From contig CAJZGT010000089.1 in the NCBI GenBank assembly GCA_916048145.1, forward strand, positions 1 to 5,467: a stretch of DNA of 5,467 bases. Reading direction: 5' to 3'. Under the pieces are notes generated by a model, which did not search any database, was not told the DNA's origin, and worked only from the letters and a program-made list of their open reading frames with translations. The position numbers were made by a program, and so were the translations under genes. The DNA comes from an uncultured Streptococcus sp. GTDB taxonomy: Bacteria; Bacillota; Bacilli; Lactobacillales; Streptococcaceae. Positions within the stretch are counted from its first letter, which is position 1; every line of letters begins with the position of its first letter. Of this stretch, positions 1-5,467 are shown one piece after another.

Positions 1-338
1 TCCTCTGCAGACGTTACTTCCTGCCAATTTGAAGGCAAATCAACCTCATCATAAGTCAGAGAAATAGGGGATGTTTCTACGCTGTCATGAACTGTAAAAT
101 ATAGCAGGTACTCTGCCAGTAAAGGAGCTTTATGAACTGCTAATTTCTCCTCAAAAGCAGGTGCAGCCTCGTAGCTGACATAGCCCACCACATAATAGCC
201 TTGCTCTTGGTAGCTTTCCACTTGTGCCAGCAAGTCTGCCACTTCTGCTACATTTCTCGTTTTTAACTCTTTAATCGGCTGGGTAAAGGTGTATCTTTCC
301 CCAAAATCCCTAAAATCAATCACTGTTTTTCTATGCAT
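1..338 (-). CDS. pabB: Aminodeoxychorismate synthase component I (PabB), N-terminal part, cut by the window edge
   Basis: PabB joins the amidotransferase PabA in the cytoplasm to turn chorismate and glutamine-derived ammonia into 4-amino-4-deoxychorismate, the precursor of p-aminobenzoate and folate. The frame begins MHRKTVIDFRDFG and runs 112 codons to the left edge without a stop. Around residues 47-62 it contains GYYVVGYVSYEAAPAF, the conserved Gly-Tyr-x-x-Tyr-Glu segment near the N-terminus of PabB/TrpE-type chorismate enzymes. The catalytic chorismate-binding domain lies outside the window, so activity cannot be judged. The ATG at 338-336 is chosen because an in-frame TAA lies just upstream (344-342) and there is no other Met in the visible part. 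The only purine-rich match, AAGG, ends one base before the ATG, too close for a normal ribosome binding site. TrpE or a fused PabB-PabC protein are alternatives; the N-terminal wording matches streptococcal PabB as I know it. Confidence 0.88.
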   Translation of the reverse strand, partial: MHRKTVIDFRDFGERYTFTQPIKELKTRNVAEVADLLAQVESYQEQGYYVVGYVSYEAAPAFEEKLAVHKAPLLAEYLLYFTVHDSVETSPISLTYDEVDLPSNWQEVTSAE

Positions 339-344
339 ACCTTA

Positions 345-374
345 AGTATAGCACAAAAAGGCAGATCCAGACAA
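345..374 (-). promoter_or_regulatory. Candidate extended -10 promoter of pabB
   Basis: On the minus strand TATACT (350-345) is preceded directly by TGC (353-351), giving an extended -10 (TGnTATAAT-like). TTGTCT at 374-369 matches four of six bases of the -35 consensus with an 18-base spacer. The start of transcription, six to eight bases after the -10, would fall at about 339-337, on the ATG of pabB. The -35 lies in the loop of the upstream terminator hairpin and the spacer covers its 3' arm. This is a prediction from motif spacing only; the -10 is convincing, the -35 weak. Confidence 0.55.
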
Positions 375-391
375 AGCTGATCTACCTTTTT
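355..391 (-). terminator. Rho-independent terminator of the M26 protease gene
   Basis: Bases 379-391 and 355-367 form a 13-base inverted repeat around an 11-base loop (368-378). In the minus-strand transcript the arms AAAAAGGTAGATC and GATCTGCCTTTTT pair fully if one U-G wobble is allowed. The 3' arm ends in five T, so the U-tract is also part of the stem. The hairpin starts 19 bases after the protease stop codon, a usual distance. On the plus strand the repeat has one C-A mismatch and is followed by a T-rich run, so it could also stop antisense transcription, but no plus-strand gene is seen near it. Confidence 0.8.
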
Positions 392-410
392 ATTATTTTC
401 TTACTATTGA

Positions 411-3400
411 TTATGCTTTAGTGAATAAATCACCAGCAAATCCATCTGATTTCTGCAAGAGTTGTTTGTAAACCTTCCATTTAAGATCTACAGTATTCTT
501 GAAATCATTACCTTGAAGGTCTTTTTCGACCGCGGCATCAAATAAGGTCTGAAGTTGTGCGTAAGTTGAAATCTTTTGACCATCGATTTCAATTTCAACA
601 AAACCTCTTTGGGCTTTTTCGTGTACTTCATGATACCATGCTTTCTTCCATGCTTCTAAGCTTTGGAATTTGCCGTTAGAAACTTTATTAATAATAAAGT
701 CATCACCAAGACCTACATTACCAGCAGCTTTAGATTCTTGTTTGTATTTGTTTGATGCATAACCTAAGAACCCATCTAGATAACCGAAGTAACCCCACAT
801 ACGGAAGGTATTATGTTTGAATGAGATTGAACCAACCGCACTCTTACTTGTATTACCACCATAAATACCTGTCATCATATTTACTACAGTATAAGCAGAA
901 TCAAATCCTTCAGTACGGTAATGACCATTTCCTGGTAATCCATGTTTCGTTGCAAAGTTTCCATCAACCAGTTGATCAATACTTGTCAGTTTCGTATTCT
1001 TTTCGTCATCATTTAAATCACGAACCAAATCCCATTGATGTGGTTCACCAACTAAGCCATTGCGATCCGCTTTTTCACGATATTTCTTATCGATCTTCTT
1101 GAACCACTTATCATTTGTTCCAGTATTTTTCTTGATGACAGACTCAGCTTCTAAGTAATCAAGCATCATCATGGATTCATTGTAATTCTTCATGTAGTGA
1201 TCGATTTTCTCACGACTACTTAACACATTTGGATTATAGTTGTAAATTTGATTTCCATCATTTTGACGTTCGTAAGCCATGTTTAATCCTAAGGCACCAT
1301 ATTCACCATTTGGATTTGAAACTGATGGTGATTGTAACATACCTTGAGCAAAGGCTTCAACGTCTGTTCCTTCACGGTGACGCCATGTTCCTAAGTAGGC
1401 CATACGGTCATTGATGTGAGTTGTTTCGTGAGTGAATGCAGATGTACCAAAATCACTAATCATGCTAGAGATGATGTAATATACCGCCTCTTGTGGTTGT
1501 GGATTTTGGAAGATATAAGCGTATGCACCCATTCCATTATATCCATGCCACTTATCAGTCGGACCATAGAATTCACGAATTGGAGCAAAATCGCCTTTCT
1601 TCGTATGTCCCATACGGTCAACCCATCCCAAACCTGGTACATCATGGTTATCCCAAATTGCAGATGGTACCATATTTTCACTCTTAAGAAGATTATTTCG
1701 TACATTATCAGCAGCAAGTCTTGACCAGAAGTCTAAATAATTAATTTGTTCTTGCGCACGTAAATCAACTTGCTTCTTGAACGCTTCACGTTCTTCTGCC
1801 CTATTCTTACCATATTTCTCAAATGAACTAAACGCAATGGTATTATAGGTTGTAATTAAGATCATATGCGCTTTCTTCAGGTTCAGAAGTGGTAGAATAT
1901 AACGTCCGTGATGTCCATTATTAATTACTTCATACAATTTATGTTTCTTATTCGCAAAATCAGGATTTGATGATTGTTTCTCAACAACATAAGCGTTATC
2001 TGCAATGTTGTTCTTGAACCAAGTATTCATATCTGTTTCACTAGTGAATAATTCCATGTTGTACTTCAGGAATTCGTGTAAGTTAGCTTTACCAGTAGCA
2101 CTTGCAAGAGCTCTGTTAAATGCATCATGTGATTGATCACCTTTTAGGTTATTACCATTTGATGCGAAGCTGATTAATCTATCAAGTACGTTAACGTTCT
2201 TACCGTAGAAATCAGGTTTGAAGGTCATCATATTTTTGATATTTAATCCGTCAAATTTAATTCCATAGTATTGGTTTAAGTAAGCCAGAGCTAACATGAT
2301 TTTAGCTTTGTTATCTTCAACTTTTTTAATCAATGCACGTTTAGCTGCTTCGTCCGTATTTAATTGATGGTCTTCATTTTCAACTAAAGCTTTAACTAAA
2401 GCATCAAGATTATCTTTAACTTCTTTAAAGCTTTCTTCCATGTATAACATCTTAGGATTGTTATTAATCTTACGAACTTCATCTGAATCAAGTTCAACAG
2501 AAGCTAATTTAGCTTTGATATCGCTGATTAACTGTGTCCTATCTTTAACAACCATATTTGGTGTATAGACAATATCACCTAATCCTTCAATACTATATTC
2601 ACGAACTTGTTGAACCTTAGATTCTTTTTGTGTAATAGCTTTAATTTCTTTCGTCTTATCAGCGTAATGAATCATAATATGATCAGCATCTGATAAGTCG
2701 GTCACAAATTGTCCATCTTTCATACCTGTAACAGATAAAACTTCAGTAGTTAGTAATTTAGAATCTGCAGGAATCTTATTACCTTGGTTGACAATCCATT
2801 CTTTGTTGTAGAACGGTTGAAGTTTTTCAATATTACGGTAAGCAAGTTCACGAGAAGTATCGTAGTCTTGAGTATCTTTGTAAGTGTCAGATTTTGGTTT
2901 TACACTATTTAGTGTATCTTCAACAAGAGGTTTAATTTCAAACTTATCAGCTGTAATTCCGAATGATTCTATTTTTTTATTTGCATCTTCTAGGCTGATT
3001 TCTTGGATTCGATTACTACGAGAACCGTTAAATGAGTGAGAACCTTCACTCACATCTTTAACAACGTAGTTTCTTTCAATCCAGTTTTTTGTGTAATATC
3101 CACCTTCTGCTTCTAAATCTCTAGAACCGTAGAATTCTTCACCGTTTTTGACTTTCATCATTGAAACTGTGTCAGCAACACGCCCCCATGTCCAGTTTTT
3201 ACTAATGAAACCACCTACCTCAACAGGGTTCTTCACATCAATAGTTCCTTTAGTAACAGCGTTACGAACAGAAGCGTATTTATCAATACCATTAGGATCA
3301 GAACCGTTATCGGTTCTAGCGACAAGTCCACCAACACGTGCTCTATCTGCAACAATATCAGCATCTACGTATGCATGTTTAATATTACCACGCCAAAGTT

Positions 3401-5467
3401 CTCCGGCGATACCACCAAGATCCCAACCTTTATTACCGACACCTGTTAGTTTACCGATGAAAGCAACATTTTTAAGAAGTCCACCAGTATCTCCTTTATT
3501 TACGATACCAGCAATACCATCTTTACCAAGGATACTACCAGTTACCTTAACATTTTCAACTGTGGCATTTTTAATTACTCTTGATAGTGCGGAAATATTT
3601 TCAATCCAAGGCATATTAATATTAACATTACCTAAGTTAATGTTTTTAACTGTACCGCCTTCAACGTTATCGAATAACTGACGAGCCATATTATGAATGG
3701 TATATTGTTTACCGTCAACACTTGTTAAAGTTCCGCTAAATTTACCAGGTACATATTGTTTATTCGGAGTTGGTACATTTGCTGCATTCAAATCTGCACC
3801 AAGTTTAAAGGTACCACTTGGGTTAGCTTTCATAGCCGTTACTAGGTCGTTAAAGCTATAATATACATCACCATCGTGTGCTTTTTGTTTTTCAAAGTAA
3901 TGGACATACTCGTTTGCCAATTTAGAAGCATCTATGTGCTGAATCAAATCTGGTGCTTTGGCAGTGACTTTGTATAAAGTTTTTCCGTCTTTTTCTACTT
4001 CTTCAATCTTATCAACGGCCAGTCTTGTAACTTTGTTGTCGTGAGTTGTAACTCGTAGGTAGAGTGGAGCAACATCAGCTGGTTTTTCTGTCAGTAAACT
4101 AGTGTCTGTTTCATTACCGTCAGCGTCCACACTCATCAAGCTTGTTTCTTTGATGTTTTTAATTTCAACTTTTTTAAGGTCAATTCTTAGCGGTTCTTCC
4201 TTCAGAACTTCTTCCTCATCACCCTCACCACGGTCATAAACTATCTTCGTTTCAAGTTTATAATCTTTGTAGTACTGTAAGTCTGTCAAAGAAGTTGTTA
4301 GATCTTCTGGTGAAACATTCAATGTCTTCACAATCTCATCACCTTTTTTCAGAGTTAGGGTGATAGATTTAATGGCTGCCTTACTTGGATTTTCCAAATT
4401 ATAACGAATTTGAGATGATCGTTTCAAATCTTGAACATCAACAAGTGACAAACTTAAGATTGGTTTTTCAAAGTTTTTAGTTCCTAATTTGACGATACGA
4501 TCTTGATCTAACTCCAGAACCTGTTCCACAATTTTCGGTGCTTCTTCAGTTTTTAAACCTTTGATAGTTTTGTAAGTCTTGGTAACTTTTTTCTGTCCAT
4601 CTTTTCCTTCTTGGACAGTAACTCTTTCACCTTTTTTCAGTTGGTCATCTTCTTTAACAACTTCCTTAAATGGAATCTTTTCAAGACTTTCTTCTACCAG
4701 AGTTCCTTCAATTGGTTTTGTTCCACGACTTATTTTTTTAGTGACTGGTTCTTTGATGACATCGGTTGTTGTATTTAAAACTTGATCAGTCTCAACACCT
4801 TCGAGAGTCTTATAAGTCGTTTTGGTAATTTTACTACCCTTTTCTCCATCTTGGACTACAGTTTCTTCATCCGTATATTTGGTTGGATCCTCGATAATTT
4901 CTGTCTTATAGTCAATCTCAGTAGTAGTTTCTTTCGTAACCGCGCCCTCAGTTACTTTATATTCAGATAACTTTTCTTGAACTAAAGATTCTCCTTCTTT
5001 ACCAGTTTCTTGAGTGCCTTTGACTTCAATTTTGCCTGAATATGCTACTTGCGGTTCTTGAACTAAAGATTTTCCTTCTTTACCTGGTTCCTGAGTACCT
5101 TTAGACTCAACCTTTCCTGTATATGCTGCTTGCGGTTCTTGAACTAAAGACTCGCCTTCTTTACCTGGTTCTTGAGTGCCTTTAGCCTCAACCTTTCCTG
5201 TATATGCTGCTTGCGGTTCTTGAACTAAAGACTCGCCCTCTTTACCTGGTTCCTGAGTGCCTTTAGCCTCAACCTTTCCTGTATATGCTGCTTGCGGTTC
5301 TTGAACTAAAGACTCACCCTCTTTACCTGGTTCTTGAGTGCCTTTGGCTTCAATTTTTCCAGTATATGCTGCTTGCGGTTCTTGAACTAAAGACTCGCCC
5401 TCTTTACCAGTCTCTTGAGTGCCTTTGGCTTCAATTTTTCCAGTATATGCTGCTTGCGGTTCTTGAA
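411..5467 (-). CDS. zmpB: Cell-surface zinc metalloprotease, peptidase family M26 (ZmpB / IgA1 protease type), N-terminus outside the window
   Basis: This is a very large secreted zinc endopeptidase of streptococci. Known M26 members cleave human IgA1 at the hinge or act on other host surface proteins. The frame is open from the right edge (last full codon 5463-5465) to the TAA at 413-411, giving 1684 visible residues. Order by visible residue: 27-residue repeats 1-164, G5 domains about 176-249 and 254-329, beta-rich linker 330-530, beta-helix 534-782, peptidase M26 region to the end with HETTH at 1346-1350 and the third ligand Glu1370. Full-length relatives are roughly 1900-2000 residues, so a few hundred residues are missing, including the signal peptide, sorting motif and start codon. 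The GTG at 4529-4527 is an internal Val inside the second G5 domain, not a start. No frameshift or stop interrupts the frame and the zinc ligands are intact, so the gene looks functional. The symbol zmpB rests on the adjacent pabB, recalled from pneumococcal genomes; iga cannot be excluded. Confidence 0.9.
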   Translation of the reverse strand, partial: QEPQAAYTGKIEAKGTQETGKEGESLVQEPQAAYTGKIEAKGTQEPGKEGESLVQEPQAAYTGKVEAKGTQEPGKEGESLVQEPQAAYTGKVEAKGTQEPGKEGESLVQEPQAAYTGKVESKGTQEPGKEGKSLVQEPQVAYSGKIEVKGTQETGKEGESLVQEKLSEYKVTEGAVTKETTTEIDYKTEIIEDPTKYTDEETVVQDGEKGSKITKTTYKTLEGVETDQVLNTTTDVIKEPVTKKISRGTKPIEGTLVEESLEKIPFKEVVKEDDQLKKGERVTVQEGKDGQKKVTKTYKTIKGLKTEEAPKIVEQVLELDQDRIVKLGTKNFEKPILSLSLVDVQDLKRSSQIRYNLENPSKAAIKSITLTLKKGDEIVKTLNVSPEDLTTSLTDLQYYKDYKLETKIVYDRGEGDEEEVLKEEPLRIDLKKVEIKNIKETSLMSVDADGNETDTSLLTEKPADVAPLYLRVTTHDNKVTRLAVDKIEEVEKDGKTLYKVTAKAPDLIQHIDASKLANEYVHYFEKQKAHDGDVYYSFNDLVTAMKANPSGTFKLGADLNAANVPTPNKQYVPGKFSGTLTSVDGKQYTIHNMARQLFDNVEGGTVKNINLGNVNINMPWIENISALSRVIKNATVENVKVTGSILGKDGIAGIVNKGDTGGLLKNVAFIGKLTGVGNKGWDLGGIAGELWRGNIKHAYVDADIVADRARVGGLVARTDNGSDPNGIDKYASVRNAVTKGTIDVKNPVEVGGFISKNWTWGRVADTVSMMKVKNGEEFYGSRDLEAEGGYYTKNWIERNYVVKDVSEGSHSFNGSRSNRIQEISLEDANKKIESFGITADKFEIKPLVEDTLNSVKPKSDTYKDTQDYDTSRELAYRNIEKLQPFYNKEWIVNQGNKIPADSKLLTTEVLSVTGMKDGQFVTDLSDADHIMIHYADKTKEIKAITQKESKVQQVREYSIEGLGDIVYTPNMVVKDRTQLISDIKAKLASVELDSDEVRKINNNPKMLYMEESFKEVKDNLDALVKALVENEDHQLNTDEAAKRALIKKVEDNKAKIMLALAYLNQYYGIKFDGLNIKNMMTFKPDFYGKNVNVLDRLISFASNGNNLKGDQSHDAFNRALASATGKANLHEFLKYNMELFTSETDMNTWFKNNIADNAYVVEKQSSNPDFANKKHKLYEVINNGHHGRYILPLLNLKKAHMILITTYNTIAFSSFEKYGKNRAEEREAFKKQVDLRAQEQINYLDFWSRLAADNVRNNLLKSENMVPSAIWDNHDVPGLGWVDRMGHTKKGDFAPIREFYGPTDKWHGYNGMGAYAYIFQNPQPQEAVYYIISSMISDFGTSAFTHETTHINDRMAYLGTWRHREGTDVEAFAQGMLQSPSVSNPNGEYGALGLNMAYERQNDGNQIYNYNPNVLSSREKIDHYMKNYNESMMMLDYLEAESVIKKNTGTNDKWFKKIDKKYREKADRNGLVGEPHQWDLVRDLNDDEKNTKLTSIDQLVDGNFATKHGLPGNGHYRTEGFDSAYTVVNMMTGIYGGNTSKSAVGSISFKHNTFRMWGYFGYLDGFLGYASNKYKQESKAAGNVGLGDDFIINKVSNGKFQSLEAWKKAWYHEVHEKAQRGFVEIEIDGQKISTYAQLQTLFDAAVEKDLQGNDFKNTVDLKWKVYKQLLQKSDGFAGDLFTKA
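1356..1430 (-). other. Zinc-binding active site of the M26 protease
   Basis: HETTH is encoded at 1430-1416: the two His bind zinc and the Glu is the general base in HExxH peptidases. The Glu encoded at 1358-1356, within HREGTDVEAFAQ, lies exactly 20 residues after the second His. That is the spacing known for the third zinc ligand in M26 enzymes, longer than in thermolysin-like or metzincin sites. All four key residues are present. The two middle residues are Thr-Thr, whereas I recall Met-Thr for well-studied IgA1 proteases, so this may help tell paralogues apart. Confidence 0.92.
3120..3866 (-). other. Predicted right-handed beta-helix region of the M26 protease
   Basis: Visible residues about 534-782 form a series of short strands and turns rich in Gly, Val, Ile and Asn. 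Recurring pieces include VKNINLGNVNI, VENVKVTGSI, LKNVAFIGKL, LGGIAGEL, VGGLVART and VGGFISKN. This pattern of stacked rungs with GLUG-like Gly-Gly-hydrophobic motifs is typical of right-handed beta-helices and is found before the catalytic part in streptococcal M26 proteases. In the family this region is thought to help hold the substrate; that role is inferred here. Rung limits are approximate. Confidence 0.7.
3867..4478 (-). other. Beta-rich linker between the G5 domains and the beta-helix
   Basis: About 200 residues (visible 330-533) begin KNFEKPILSLSLVDVQDL. They alternate hydrophobic and charged residues as in beta-sandwich modules (LRIDLKKVEIKNI, APLYLRVTTHDNKVTRL, KTLYKVTAKAPD). The stretch resembles the bacterial Ig-like segments seen in this position in streptococcal surface proteases, but I cannot assign a named domain from the sequence alone. 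An acidic loop (GEGDEEEV) interrupts it. Helical residues at the end (YVHYFEKQKAH) lead into the beta-helix. Confidence 0.45.
4479..4706 (-). other. G5 domain 2 of the M26 protease
   Basis: Visible residues about 254-329 run from GTLVEESLEKIPFKEVV to RIVKLGT. The G5 hallmarks are present: the opening strand with IPF, then KKGERVTVQEGKDGQKKV, a second strand pair with KTYKTIKGL, and a closing LGT. G5 domains are named for conserved glycines and occur in surface proteins, often proposed to bind N-acetylglucosamine-containing sugars or to act as extended stalks. They are known in M26 proteases. Confidence 0.85.
4719..4940 (-). other. G5 domain 1 of the M26 protease
   Basis: Visible residues about 176-249 run from VTKETTTEIDYKTEI to KKISRGT. 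The middle segment VVQDGEKGSKITKTTYKT and the end VIKEPVTKKISRGT match the G5 pattern and align strand by strand with the second copy. The opening of the domain has Asp-Tyr where copy 2 has Ile-Pro-Phe, so it is the more divergent copy. Only a short linker (KPIE) separates the two domains. Confidence 0.82.
4974..5467 (-). repeat. Tandem 81-bp repeats coding for 27-residue units
   Basis: Six complete in-frame units lie at 5379-5459, 5298-5378, 5217-5297, 5136-5216, 5055-5135 and 4974-5054. The last two residues (QE) of a seventh run off the right edge, so the full number is unknown. Each unit starts PQAAYTGK, continues (V/I)EAKGTQE, and ends PGKEGESLVQE; Thr replaces the Pro after TQE in the first and last complete units. 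Units 3 and 4 encode the same residues and differ at two silent bases. The unit next to the G5 domains is the most diverged (PQVAYSGKIEVKGT). The region is hydrophilic, Glu/Lys/Gly-rich and probably extended; such repeats usually space the folded part away from the cell wall and vary in number between strains. Confidence 0.95.

Noticed and set aside
355..391. The inverted repeat as an operator, riboswitch or insertion-sequence end.
   Set aside because: Its position 19 bases after a stop codon, stable stem and T-run fit a terminator. The gap is too short for a riboswitch and no transposase or target duplication is seen.
821..1724. Several open frames of 60-100 codons on both strands within the catalytic region.
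   Set aside because: They overlap the well-supported M26 catalytic frame, have no domain signal, and have His/Ser/Tyr-rich compositions typical of shadow frames.
3148..3681. A 177-codon open frame on the plus strand opposite the beta-helix region.
   Set aside because: It is antisense to a clearly coding region. Its Ser/Pro/Thr/Leu-rich composition is what the complement of Gly/Val/Asn/Lys codons gives, and it shows no ribosome binding site or recognisable domain.
4579..4970. Two short plus-strand frames opposite the G5 domains, one with Phe/Ser-rich, membrane-like composition.
   Set aside because: The hydrophobic look comes from reading Lys/Glu codons on the opposite strand (AAA/GAA become TTT/TTC). 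The G5 domains explain the sequence.
4974..5467. The regular 81-bp repeats as a possible CRISPR or intergenic repeat array.
   Set aside because: The units are contiguous with no unique spacers, keep a single reading frame and vary mostly in a protein-compatible way, so they are coding repeats.
1..5467. An undescribed multi-gene system.
   Set aside because: Both genes belong to known families, the gap between them is 72 bases, and no unexplained coding or structured region remains.

Overview
The window comes from a low-GC Gram-positive bacterium, most likely a Mitis-group streptococcus (Streptococcus pneumoniae, S. mitis, S. oralis or a close relative). The evidence is a very large surface zinc metalloprotease of peptidase family M26 (IgA1 protease / ZmpB type) followed on the same strand by the start of pabB. 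I recall the same order, zmpB then pabB, from pneumococcal genomes; I cannot check this here, and I cannot decide the species.

Layout, read along the minus strand (right to left). From 5467 to 411 there is one uninterrupted reading frame, open at the right-hand window edge, giving 1684 visible residues. It begins inside a run of 27-residue tandem repeats (six full copies and the edge of a seventh). Two tandem G5 domains follow, then a beta-rich linker, a Gly/Val/Asn-rich region read as a right-handed beta-helix, and a long mostly helical peptidase M26 region. That last region carries HETTH and a glutamate 20 residues further on, the expected zinc site. The signal peptide, the sorting motif that this family usually has near the N-terminus, and the true start codon all lie outside the window.

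Between 411 and 339 is a 72-base gap holding a strong stem-loop terminator for the protease gene. A plausible extended -10 promoter for the next gene overlaps that stem-loop. From 338 to the left edge is the N-terminal 112 residues of PabB, the chorismate-using subunit of 4-amino-4-deoxychorismate synthase (folate precursor synthesis). Its start codon sits about where the predicted promoter would begin transcription, so its mRNA may be leaderless.

The two genes share a strand but not an obvious function: one is a virulence or colonisation surface protease, the other a housekeeping folate gene. The terminator and separate promoter suggest they are transcribed mainly as separate units. I see no mobile element, RNA gene, CRISPR array or new multi-gene system. 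The points worth a second look are the terminator/promoter overlap with a leaderless pabB, the mosaic 81-bp repeats, and which M26 paralogue this is.
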